A DNA stretch of 6,737 nucleotides from the NCBI GenBank assembly GCA_018399295.1, contig JAGYOO010000079.1, positions 1-6,737 of the forward strand, written 5' to 3'. The first letter of the stretch is position 1. Each line of letters opens with the position of its first letter. A program made the translations under genes and the position numbers. This DNA is from Candidatus Omnitrophota bacterium. GTDB lineage: Bacteria > Omnitrophota > Gorgyraeia > B26-G9. This document shows positions 1-6,295 of the stretch, one piece after another. The notes beneath the pieces are model-generated. The model was given only the letters and a program-made list of their open reading frames with translations, had not been told where the DNA came from and did no database searches.

Positions 1-692
1 TCATCCTTTTTCCCAGTGTCCAGCCACCAGCCCTTTAAAACCCGGCCGCGGACCTTCCCCCCCATCTCGATCATCTTCTGAATGGCGTCGGTTATCTCCA
101 GCTCACCTCTCCATGAGGGCTCTATTCTGTCTATTGCCTCATGGATCATCGGCTTGAACAGATATACCCCTACCAGAACAAGATTCGAGGCCGGCTGCTT
201 CGGCTTTTCAATCAGTTGCCTTATGTTCCCCTCTTCATCCACTTCGGCAACTCCGAACGAAGAAGGATCTTCCACTTCCTTCAGGGATACAAGGGCGTCA
301 AGATCATCCCCGAAAAACTCCTGAAACCCTTCAGCCTCCCCCTCCTGGAGCAGGTTATCTCCCAGATACATTATAAACGGATCGTCAGCGAGAAATCCCC
401 GGGCCAGTTTTACCGCGTGCGCCAGACCGAGAGGTTCTTCCTGCAGAATAAACGTAAGCCGCATACCGGAAGAAGTCACTGCCGGACTCTGCTCCAGGTA
501 GGCCCGGATCTCGGCCGCGGTCTCCGGCGCCAGAATAACTCCAGTGTCCTTTATCCCGAGTCGGACCAGATGATTCAGCACGTACTCGACTATCGGCTTA
601 TTCGCTACCGGTAACAACTGTTTGGAACGGGTATAGGTCAGCGGCCGCAACCGCGTACCTCTACCACCGCACAATACTAAAGCCTTCAACAC
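1..692 (-). CDS. rmlA: Glucose-1-phosphate thymidylyltransferase, long (StrD/RmlA-long) form; C-terminal part cut by window edge
   Basis: This enzyme joins glucose-1-phosphate and dTTP (or UTP) to give the NDP-glucose used for deoxysugar or hexose donors; it acts in the cytoplasm. Translation gives 229 codons plus two bases before the frame leaves the window without a stop. The nucleotide-binding signature is at residues 8-18 (numbered from the TTG): GGRGTRLRPLT, with SKQLLPV at 22-28. LGDN at 109-112 supplies the first metal-binding Asp (D111) and WWLDTGKKD at 221-229 the second (D224). EKP is at 161-163 and WRGELEITD at 193-201. The WRGELEITDAIQ and WLDTGKKD wording matches the StrD-like long family (about 350 residues), so roughly a third is missing. 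The start is GTG at 692 or TTG at 689; I cannot separate them. No rmlB, rmlC or rmlD is visible, so the final sugar is unknown, and UTP specificity is possible. It follows the epimerase stop by about 22 bases and is the last visible gene of the operon. Confidence 0.9.
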   Translation of the reverse strand, partial: MLKALVLCGGRGTRLRPLTYTRSKQLLPVANKPIVEYVLNHLVRLGIKDTGVILAPETAAEIRAYLEQSPAVTSSGMRLTFILQEEPLGLAHAVKLARGFLADDPFIMYLGDNLLQEGEAEGFQEFFGDDLDALVSLKEVEDPSSFGVAEVDEEGNIRQLIEKPKQPASNLVLVGVYLFKPMIHEAIDRIEPSWRGELEITDAIQKMIEMGGKVRGRVLKGWWLDTGKKD

Positions 693-695
693 ACA

Positions 696-707
696 CCCCC
701 CCCCTTT
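696..707 (-). promoter_or_regulatory. Ribosome binding site made of a nine-G homopolymer
   Basis: On the minus strand the sequence between the epimerase stop and the thymidylyltransferase start reads AAA followed by nine G, then TGT and the GTG/TTG start codons. An AAGGGG-type Shine-Dalgarno core can be placed 7-10 bases before either start. No other purine-rich site lies in the 22-base gap, so the G tract must serve as the ribosome binding site. Tract length would change the spacing. Confidence 0.55.
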
Positions 708-714
708 GTGTCGG

Positions 715-1683
715 TTACTTCTGTTTTTTCCAGTTAGCGCTGAACCACTCGAAAGTAGCTTTCATTCCCTGTTCGAAATCCACTTCCGGATCGAATCCCA
801 GACGTTCTTTTATCCTGGAAATATCCGCCAGGGTCCGAAAAACATCTCCCTGCCGTTCCGGCAGGTGTTCCGGTTCCACGGTTTTCCCGGCAATACTGTT
901 AATAATTTCGACCAGCCCGAGAACCGAGTGATCACAGCCATAGGCGACGTTGAACACCTCCTGTTTGATCCCAGGAACTGTCGCTGAAAGCAGATTGGCC
1001 TTAACCACATTTTTTACATAAGTAAAATCACGTGATTGACGCCCGGTTCCATAGATCGGCGGCGATTCGTCATCCATAATCGAGGTGATAAATTTGGGAA
1101 TGACCACCGCGTATTCATCATCCACGGCCTGACGCGGACCGAACACGTTGAAATACCGCAGAGCAACCGTTTCAAGATTGAAATTTTCACTGAATATCCG
1201 GCAATAGTACTCCCCGGCAAGCTTTGTCAGGGCATAAGGAGAAATAAGCAGCGGATAAGCATCCTCCTTCTCCGGAAAACGATCGGTGTCTCCGTAGACA
1301 GAACTTGAAGAGGCCATAACAAAGCGCTTCAACCCTTTTTCCCGGGCCGCGTTGAGCATATTCACTGTCCCGTCGATATTCACCTGATTGTAGTCGTAAG
1401 GATTGTTCATTGATTTCGGAACACTGCGCAGGGCCGCCTGATGCAGCACGTAATCCGCGCCTTCACAGGCCTTCCGGCAGGTATCGAGATCCCGAATGTC
1501 GCCTTCAATAAGCTCGAACCGGTCTTCTCCACCCGGAACCTCCTTAACAAAAGAAAGGTTTTCCCTCCGGCCCGAAAAAAAATTGTCCAGCACCCTCACC
1601 TCATCCCGGCCCTGTCGCAGGATATCCTCAACAATGTGCGAACCGATAAACCCCGCTCCTCCGGTAACAAGAAATCTACTCAT
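715..1683 (-). CDS. NAD-dependent UDP-sugar 4-epimerase, extended SDR family (WbpP/TviC/GalE-like)
   Basis: This 322-residue protein is a cytoplasmic short-chain dehydrogenase of the extended type that inverts C4 of a UDP-hexose, UDP-HexNAc or UDP-HexNAcA. The Rossmann glycine motif is GGAGFIGSH at residues 8-16, and the adenosine-binding acid is D33 in VLDNF. GDIRD is at 61-65, and HQAALRSVPKSMNNP at 81-95 closely resembles the same stretch of Pseudomonas WbpP. The catalytic set is the serine run S125-S128 with Y150 and K154 (YALTK). RYFNVFGPRQ at 176-185 and SRDFTYV at 217-223 are typical substrate-site stretches. Length is usual for the family (310-345). ATG at 1683 has a GGAAGGAG ribosome binding site about 10 bases upstream. 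It follows the dehydrogenase stop by 19 bases. From the WbpP likeness and the neighbouring dehydrogenase, likely substrates are UDP-GlcNAc or UDP-GlcNAcA; a plain UDP-glucose 4-epimerase or a uronate epimerase is the alternative. Confidence 0.9.
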   Translation of the reverse strand: MSRFLVTGGAGFIGSHIVEDILRQGRDEVRVLDNFFSGRRENLSFVKEVPGGEDRFELIEGDIRDLDTCRKACEGADYVLHQAALRSVPKSMNNPYDYNQVNIDGTVNMLNAAREKGLKRFVMASSSSVYGDTDRFPEKEDAYPLLISPYALTKLAGEYYCRIFSENFNLETVALRYFNVFGPRQAVDDEYAVVIPKFITSIMDDESPPIYGTGRQSRDFTYVKNVVKANLLSATVPGIKQEVFNVAYGCDHSVLGLVEIINSIAGKTVEPEHLPERQGDVFRTLADISRIKERLGFDPEVDFEQGMKATFEWFSANWKKQK

Positions 1684-1702
1684 CGCGTATTTACTCCTTC
1701 CC

Positions 1703-3007
1703 TTATAATGTATGGATTTTTTTCCGCGCTTGGCCCTTTATGCCCTTGAGCGCGTTTCTCGTGTCGAGTATCAATGGGGCACTGGCAGCGATAAGCCGAT
1801 AATCAAGCCCCGCGTGATTCGTAATAATAACCACGCAATCGCAGGCGGAAAGACTTTTCGCGTCAAGACGTTCATTTTTCAAACGGACGCTGTTGTAATT
1901 TATTTCCTTTACGCAGGGATCACTAAACCGAACTTTCGCGCCCTGGGCAAGCAGCATCTCGATTACTGAAAGTGCCGGTGACTCCCGCATATCCGCCACA
2001 TCCTTCTTATAAGCCACGCCGATTACCAGAATCTTAGAACCGTTAATACACTTTTTCCTCTGATTAAGGATCTCGGCCACCCGGGTGACTACATAATCCG
2101 GCATTCCCGAATTGATCTGTGAGGCCAATTCGATAAATCTTGCCTCAAATCCGAACAGCCGGGCTTTCCAGGAAAGATACAGCGGATCAATCGGGATACA
2201 GTGCCCACCCAGTCCGGGGCCGGGATAAAACGGCATAAACCCAAAGGGTTTAGTCGCGGCGGCATCAATAACCTCCCACACATCGATGTTCATCTTATGA
2301 CACATCAGGGCGATCTCGTTTACCAGCCCGATATTTACGCTGCGAAAGGTGTTTTCCAGAAGCTTAACGGTTTCCGCGACCCGCGCCGAGGAGACCGGGA
2401 CCACCTTGTCCATAAACTGTTCATAAAACAGAGACGCCGCGCGGGTACAGGCAGGAGTGACTCCGCCCACAACTTTAGGAATGTTTTTAGTCTTAAATAC
2501 CGGATTCGAAGGATCGACCCGTTCCGGAGAAAACGCGAGATAAAAGTCTTTACCTACCGCGAGTCCGGTTTCTTCAAAAATCGGAAGCATCATCTCATGG
2601 GTGGTGCCCGGATAGGTCGTGCTTTCCAGGATTATAAGCTGGTCTTTACGCAGCACCTCGCTGATTCTGGCGCAGGCCTCGAGAATATACGAAATATCGG
2701 GATCACGCGTCTTGCGCAGCGGAGTCGGCACGCAGATATTTATCGTATCCACGTCCTTGAGTACCGAGTAATCCGTTCCCACGCTCAACCGGCCGTTTTT
2801 ACGAAGTTCTTTTAAATCCTGATCCGTAACATCTCCAATATATGATTTATTCCGGTTGATAGCCTCAATCTTCCGTTCGTCAAGATCGACACCAATAACC
2901 TTGAATCCCGCCTTCCCGAGTTCCACGACCAGAGGAAGGCCGACGTATCCAAGACCGATCACTCCGCAAACCGCTTGCTTTTTCTTTATCTTCTCCGCTA
3001 ATTTCAT
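1703..3007 (-). CDS. Nucleotide-sugar 6-dehydrogenase, WbpA type (UDP-GlcNAc/UDP-glucose dehydrogenase family)
   Basis: The enzyme oxidises C6 of a UDP-hexose to the uronic acid with two NAD+, in the cytoplasm. Numbered from the chosen start (434 residues), the NAD site is GLGYVG at 18-23 with D41 binding ribose. The middle domain carries SPERVDP at 160-166 and AETVKLLENTFRSVNI at 211-226, including the conserved K215 and N219. The catalytic cysteine C270 sits in PGLGGHCIPIDPLYL. The C-terminal UDP-binding domain shows VAYKKDVADMRESP at 331-344. GGHCIPIDP is the form in WbpA-type UDP-GlcNAc dehydrogenases, while classical UDP-glucose dehydrogenases have GGSCFPKD, so UDP-GlcNAc is the better guess; some GGHC enzymes do use UDP-glucose. 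Start: ATG at 3007 has AAAGGA with a 7-base spacer. An in-frame ATG at 3028 overlapping the kinase stop (TGATG) would add 7 residues but lacks a clear ribosome binding site. Confidence 0.92.
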   Translation of the reverse strand: MKLAEKIKKKQAVCGVIGLGYVGLPLVVELGKAGFKVIGVDLDERKIEAINRNKSYIGDVTDQDLKELRKNGRLSVGTDYSVLKDVDTINICVPTPLRKTRDPDISYILEACARISEVLRKDQLIILESTTYPGTTHEMMLPIFEETGLAVGKDFYLAFSPERVDPSNPVFKTKNIPKVVGGVTPACTRAASLFYEQFMDKVVPVSSARVAETVKLLENTFRSVNIGLVNEIALMCHKMNIDVWEVIDAAATKPFGFMPFYPGPGLGGHCIPIDPLYLSWKARLFGFEARFIELASQINSGMPDYVVTRVAEILNQRKKCINGSKILVIGVAYKKDVADMRESPALSVIEMLLAQGAKVRFSDPCVKEINYNSVRLKNERLDAKSLSACDCVVIITNHAGLDYRLIAASAPLILDTRNALKGIKGQARKKIHTL

Positions 3008-3027
3008 ATTCAGATCCTTTCCTTGCA

Positions 3028-3768
3028 TCAGACGTATTTATAAAGATACTCGGGAATATAATGTTCGACGCTGGTAAGGATATAACCGGCGAGATTGACC
3101 CTGGACTGCTCCAGGTGCTCAGTGGCATGGAGAATAACCCCTTTCTGAGTCGCGCCGGCCTTGACTACCATAAATGTAGCATCCACCTGAGCGCCGACAA
3201 TGGTCGCGTCGGCAACCGGGATCACCGGCGGGGTATCGAGAATGACAAAGTCGTACTTTTTCCGGGCCTCCTGCAGCAGCCGGGAGAGCCGGTTAGAGGC
3301 CAGAAGTTCGGCCGGCTGCTCGGAGATCATCCCGCGGGGAATGATCTTCAGCTTGTTCACCGCGGTCTTATACACGATGTTATCCAGATCCGCCCCAATA
3401 CTCAGACATTCGGACAAACCGACAGGCATGGTTTTTAATCCAAACGCCTTCTGCAGCCTGCCCCGGCGAAGGTCGCAGTCGATGAGAAGGATATTACGGC
3501 AATCAACGTCCTGAGCCATGGTAACCGCCAAGTTCATCGCGGTTACGGTCTTGCCCTCATTGTGAACTGAGCTGGTGATCGAAACCACGGAAAAATTATG
3601 GTGCCGGTTCAACGTTTTTATATTCTCCCTTAACCGGCGATACTGCTCGGTTATCGGCGCCCGGGGATAAAAATAGGAAACGATCTGCGGATCCATACTG
3701 GAATCGCTTATACTCTTTAGCACAAACTCCTTTGGCAGAGACGGCAGCGAATGTAACAGTTCACTCAT
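3028..3768 (-). CDS. Tyrosine autokinase (BY-kinase), CpsD/CapB family
   Basis: This cytoplasmic bacterial tyrosine kinase works with the chain-length protein encoded just upstream; cycles of autophosphorylation control polysaccharide length and assembly. The 246-residue protein is a free-standing kinase domain with no membrane segment. An ExxRxxR contact motif (E41, R44, R47 in EQYRRLREN) is the kinase self-association site known in CapB and Wzc. Walker A is SSVHNEGKT at 66-74 (K73), Walker A' is LLIDCDLR at 94-101 (D97, D99) and Walker B is VILDTPP at 175-181 (D178). The tail has four tyrosines (Y237, Y241, Y243, Y245), the expected autophosphorylation cluster. The P-loop has HN where most relatives have PG; the invariant GK(T) is kept. 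ATG at 3768 has AAGGAG about 7 bases before it. The gene lies 15 bases after the Wzz gene. A MinD/ParA ATPase is the alternative fold, but the tyrosine tail and context favour the kinase. Confidence 0.92.
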   Translation of the reverse strand: MSELLHSLPSLPKEFVLKSISDSSMDPQIVSYFYPRAPITEQYRRLRENIKTLNRHHNFSVVSITSSVHNEGKTVTAMNLAVTMAQDVDCRNILLIDCDLRRGRLQKAFGLKTMPVGLSECLSIGADLDNIVYKTAVNKLKIIPRGMISEQPAELLASNRLSRLLQEARKKYDFVILDTPPVIPVADATIVGAQVDATFMVVKAGATQKGVILHATEHLEQSRVNLAGYILTSVEHYIPEYLYKYV

Positions 3769-3783
3769 GTTCGGACTCCTTAA

Positions 3784-5019
3784 CTATTTTAAGAACGTGG
3801 AAATCAATACAACCGAGACAAGCCCGATGAAAAACACCGCCGCCAACAGGTACACAAACCGTGCGTTGTGCCTTTTCTGGTTAAATTCATCTTCGGTTAT
3901 TATCATCGATATCGCGCCGATCACCGGGCGGTCCAGAGCCGTCCGGGCTTCATTAACACTGCGGAACGACTGGTCCAGGGCCTCCCCGGCCATCACGCCG
4001 CCGTAACCCAGCATGCAACCAAAAACCACGCCCACCAGCAGCAGTCCCAATCGATCGGGAGAAACCGGCCGAAGCGGAAGTCGGGGGGGATCAATGATCG
4101 AAAATCGGGTTCCCTCCTTAAAATTTTCCAGCTGGCGGGTTATCCGCGCGGTCTCCAGCCTTCTCCGGAGCATTCCATATATTTCCTGATTAATACCTGA
4201 ATCAAGAAGCATCCCTTCATCCGGAACGAATTGACCAAGGGGATTAGCCGCGGCGGACCCTCCCAGTTCAGAAGACTTATTAGTCTTATCCTGAAACAGC
4301 AGATAGGAAAGAATGCGGTCATTAGAGTCAGTACTTTTTGCCGGCAGTTTAAGCTCGCTGTCTTCAGCCATCTCTTTTTCCAGCTTCGCGATCTTTTCAT
4401 TCAAGTCGCGAACCAGAGGATGTTCTCCGGTGGAATCAACCAGCAAAGCGTCCAGCTCTTCTCTCAGCCTTGCCAGCTCATCCTCCCGGATCTTCCGCCG
4501 GTAAAAACCCAGCTGATCCTCAAGAAAACTCACCGCCACATCAGTTTCTCTGGTTTGAGACTCCATGTTCTGCCGGATAAAGATATCCGTAATCGTTTTT
4601 GTTACCATCTGCACCTGTTCCGGATCCTGCCCCTGATAAATAATACTTACAAGCTGCGGACCGAGCATCTCGACTTCGATCTCATTTCTGATCTTTTTGA
4701 CCAGCTCTTCGTATTCATAGGTGCTTTTTACCCCTTTATCCATGTCCAGCCGCCGGACCAGCTCGGTCAGACTGTCCCAGCTTAAGATCTGCTCCCGAAT
4801 AATGCGCAGCCGTTCTCCCACGCTGGTGGAAATAGCCAGGCCGCTGATCAGCGGGTTAATAACCTTTTCTTCTTCAATAAGGATTAGAGCGCCGGACTGA
4901 TACGTCTTAGGCAGCACGAACCCCATAATTACGGAAATAAAAACCGCCAGGAGAAACGGGAAAATAAAGAAGTTTTTTCTCCGGAAAAACACCTGCATGT
5001 AATCTATCGGCTTGTGCAT
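3784..5019 (-). CDS. Polysaccharide chain-length co-polymerase (Wzz/GumC family) with three predicted membrane helices
   Basis: This inner-membrane protein sets polymer length and bridges the periplasm towards the export channel. Of its 411 residues, an N-terminal Wzz domain starts at once (PIDYMQVFFRRK) with helix 1 at about 17-37. A periplasmic part follows with heptad-like charged helices at about 165-222 and 280-300. The proline-rich DPPRLPLRPVSPDR at 310-323 leads into helix 2 at about 324-345, as in GumC/Wzc proteins. A short loop (EALDQSFRSVNEA, then LDRPVIGAISMI) resembles the linker that joins Wzc to its kinase, but here a third hydrophobic stretch at about 389-410 ends the protein. 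The kinase is a separate downstream gene. A third helix of this kind recalls chain-length proteins of exosortase (XrtA)-linked EPS loci; that is recall, not a search. ATG at 5019 has AGGGG with an 8-base spacer, and the export gene stops 15 bases before it. Confidence 0.9.
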   Translation of the reverse strand: MHKPIDYMQVFFRRKNFFIFPFLLAVFISVIMGFVLPKTYQSGALILIEEEKVINPLISGLAISTSVGERLRIIREQILSWDSLTELVRRLDMDKGVKSTYEYEELVKKIRNEIEVEMLGPQLVSIIYQGQDPEQVQMVTKTITDIFIRQNMESQTRETDVAVSFLEDQLGFYRRKIREDELARLREELDALLVDSTGEHPLVRDLNEKIAKLEKEMAEDSELKLPAKSTDSNDRILSYLLFQDKTNKSSELGGSAAANPLGQFVPDEGMLLDSGINQEIYGMLRRRLETARITRQLENFKEGTRFSIIDPPRLPLRPVSPDRLGLLLVGVVFGCMLGYGGVMAGEALDQSFRSVNEARTALDRPVIGAISMIITEDEFNQKRHNARFVYLLAAVFFIGLVSVVLISTFLK

Positions 5020-5034
5020 ATCGTCTACCCCTGC

Positions 5035-5931
5035 TTAATCTTCGTTATCGGTTAACTCATCCGCCGTCTGGTATACGACCGCGCCCCGGAACAGCGGCGA
5101 TATTATCTGGTCCAGAACGGTTCCGACCTTATACAGGACGGTGGAAGGCACGTACACTATGTCCCCGGAACGCAGATCATAATTCAGGGCAAGGTTTCCG
5201 TGGTAAAGCAAACTCAGAATATTGACTCTTTTTACGACTATCTCGCCATCCGCTACCGGGCGAATGATCAGGGTCCGTCGCATGGCCGCGATATTGCGCA
5301 ACGGCAGTCCGGCATTAAGCAGCGCGTCCCGCAGGGGCAGATACTGTCCCCGCATAACGTATCTTCCCGGGCTGGGCACCTCTCCCAGAACATATACGAC
5401 CTTACTATTGTACTGGGTTATTGTAATATTTACTTCAGGATTTTCTATATATTTTGATAGCAACCCGCTGATCTTTTCCTCTGCCTCGGATTTAGTAAGC
5501 CCGTCCAACTCAATATCACCCACGAAGTTATACTGGATCTTCCCGTCTGACGATAAGGGGAAAATCCCACTAAACTCCTCGTGACGGCGAACCTCGATCG
5601 CGATAACATCGTCTTTTCCCAGGGTATACTCCCCACCCTTTTCCCGCTTTATCGACTGCTCGCTGTCCGCGGCCACCTTAACCACCTGCAGTTTAATATT
5701 ATCTTCAGAGACCGAATATCCTGTCTTTTCCTTTCGTGCCGCTTTTTGTTGCGTCTGTCGCGTCGGTTCCTGCTTCTGTTCAACCGCCTTTTGTTCTGCC
5801 TCTTTTTTCTCTCGGAGCGAAATACTGAACAGCTGCGCTTCAGCCGGTGAAGGCATTAATACCGACCCCATCAGAAAGAACATTACCAGCAGAAACATCC
5901 CCCTCAAGCGGAATATGTTGTTAGAATTCAC
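5035..5931 (-). CDS. Polysaccharide export protein, Wza/OPX family, with SLBB domain
   Basis: The protein is expected to form the outer-membrane or periplasmic channel for the polysaccharide. The 298-residue translation begins with a signal peptide: basic R8 and R10, a hydrophobic core at about 12-26, and a signal-peptidase I type site after PAEA (A32/Q33). There is no lipobox cysteine, unlike Wza itself. A highly charged Lys/Glu/Gln-rich stretch (about 39-70) follows. The Poly_export domain is at about 102-172 (YTLGKDDVIAIEV, then SSDGKIQYNFVGDIELDGLT), and one SLBB-type domain is at about 176-262 (VYVLGEVPSPGRYVM, then LRSGDIVYVP). The tail at 266-288 could be an amphipathic helix like the Wza membrane helix; that is inference. 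The start is GTG at 5931, chosen for its strong AGGAGG with a 5-base spacer and because it keeps the basic signal-peptide residues. ATG at codon 12 is the poorer alternative. It overlaps the regulator gene by 11 bases. Confidence 0.92.
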   Translation of the reverse strand: MNSNNIFRLRGMFLLVMFFLMGSVLMPSPAEAQLFSISLREKKEAEQKAVEQKQEPTRQTQQKAARKEKTGYSVSEDNIKLQVVKVAADSEQSIKREKGGEYTLGKDDVIAIEVRRHEEFSGIFPLSSDGKIQYNFVGDIELDGLTKSEAEEKISGLLSKYIENPEVNITITQYNSKVVYVLGEVPSPGRYVMRGQYLPLRDALLNAGLPLRNIAAMRRTLIIRPVADGEIVVKRVNILSLLYHGNLALNYDLRSGDIVYVPSTVLYKVGTVLDQIISPLFRGAVVYQTADELTDNED

Positions 5932-6139
5932 TGCCCCCTCCTCTTATGTTAAAATCATAAAAAACCGCGTTTTTAAAAGACTGAAGATCTTCCAGGTCAT
6001 TAGTGGTGTAAAAACGCCAGCCTCTCCAGTCACGCTTGGGCTTTTTTACCTTCCCCGACTTTTCCCAACGCATTATCGTCTTGGATGTTATTCCCAGCCG
6101 GCTGGCCGCTTCGGTTATGGTCATCCGCTTGCCATGCAT
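5921..6139 (-). CDS. Small MerR-type helix-turn-helix DNA-binding protein, first gene of the operon
   Basis: This 72-residue protein is a lone DNA-binding domain and probably regulates its own operon or another EPS promoter. Helix 1 covers about residues 7-17 (TITEAASRLGI) and the recognition helix about 18-29 (TSKTIMRWEKSG). A basic wing follows at 30-44 (KVKKPKRDWRGWRFY), then the DL pair at 49-51 that is typical of MerR and excisionase-like domains. There is no effector or dimerisation domain beyond a short tail, so it is far shorter than a full MerR regulator (about 120-150). I chose ATG at 6139 because GGAG stands 5 bases before it and the domain begins there. In-frame ATGs at 6214 and 6196 lack ribosome binding sites, and 6214 would lie upstream of the predicted transcription start near 6208. 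The last 11 bases overlap the export gene. A phage-type excisionase is possible, but no integrase is near. Confidence 0.75.
   Translation of the reverse strand: MHGKRMTITEAASRLGITSKTIMRWEKSGKVKKPKRDWRGWRFYTTNDLEDLQSFKNAVFYDFNIRGGGSEF
5937..5942 (-). promoter_or_regulatory. Strong ribosome binding site of the export gene, inside the end of the regulator gene
   Basis: The minus strand carries AGGAGG followed by GGGCA and the GTG start at 5931, a 5-base spacer. This site lies inside the last codons (Arg-Gly-Gly-Gly-Ser) of the MerR-like gene and settles the GTG as the start. Ribosomes ending the regulator would pass over it, so translational coupling is likely. Confidence 0.75.
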
Positions 6140-6218
6140 ATCTGCTCCATATCGATTTGTTTTTAAGGGTCGAAGAACTGCTTTACTCCGCGGCATAAGT
6201 GAATGAGATTCCATTATA

Positions 6219-6234
6219 AGCAGTTATTATGCCA
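6219..6234 (-). promoter_or_regulatory. Candidate sigma-54 (RpoN) -24/-12 promoter of the EPS operon
   Basis: Read on the minus strand, the site is TGGCATAATAACTGCT. It keeps the TGGCA of the -24 box and the TGC plus A/T of the -12 box, with exactly 10 bases between the invariant GG and GC, as the sigma-54 consensus requires. Transcription would begin about 12 bases further, near 6208, leaving a leader of about 70 bases before the ATG at 6139. Initiation would need an enhancer-binding ATPase; palindromes upstream are candidate sites. No sigma-70 -35 box stands 17 bases before the nearby TATAAT at 6213-6218. Confidence 0.6.
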
Positions 6235-6295
6235 AATTCTCTGCCGGGAGAACACGGTCGAAAACCGCAAAGCCGGTCAATTCTGATAATAAAAC

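Noticed and set aside
141..614. A 157-codon open frame on the plus strand
   Set aside because: Antisense shadow of the thymidylyltransferase, which has every expected motif on the minus strand.
2201..2815. A 204-codon open frame on the plus strand
   Set aside because: It lies wholly antisense to the dehydrogenase, whose active-site motifs are intact; the plus-strand product is Arg/His-rich with no recognisable domain and no ribosome binding site that I can see.
3008..3028. ATG at 3028 as the dehydrogenase start, overlapping the kinase stop as TGATG
   Set aside because: Overlap would fit coupling, but no Shine-Dalgarno precedes it, while ATG at 3007 has AAAGGA with a 7-base spacer and begins closer to the NAD-binding fold.
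4231..4785. A 184-codon open frame on the plus strand
   Set aside because: Antisense shadow of the chain-length gene; no domain, and the minus-strand frame has clear Wzz features.
6140..6214. N-terminal extension of the MerR-like protein from ATG at 6214 (97 residues)
   Set aside because: No ribosome binding site before 6214 or 6196, the extension adds no domain, and the predicted sigma-54 transcript would begin downstream of 6214.
6213..6218. TATAAT on the minus strand as a sigma-70 -10 box
   Set aside because: The bases 17-18 upstream do not resemble TTGACA, and the TTGGCA present is only 11 bases away; the spacing fits sigma-54 instead. A weak sigma-70 use cannot be excluded.
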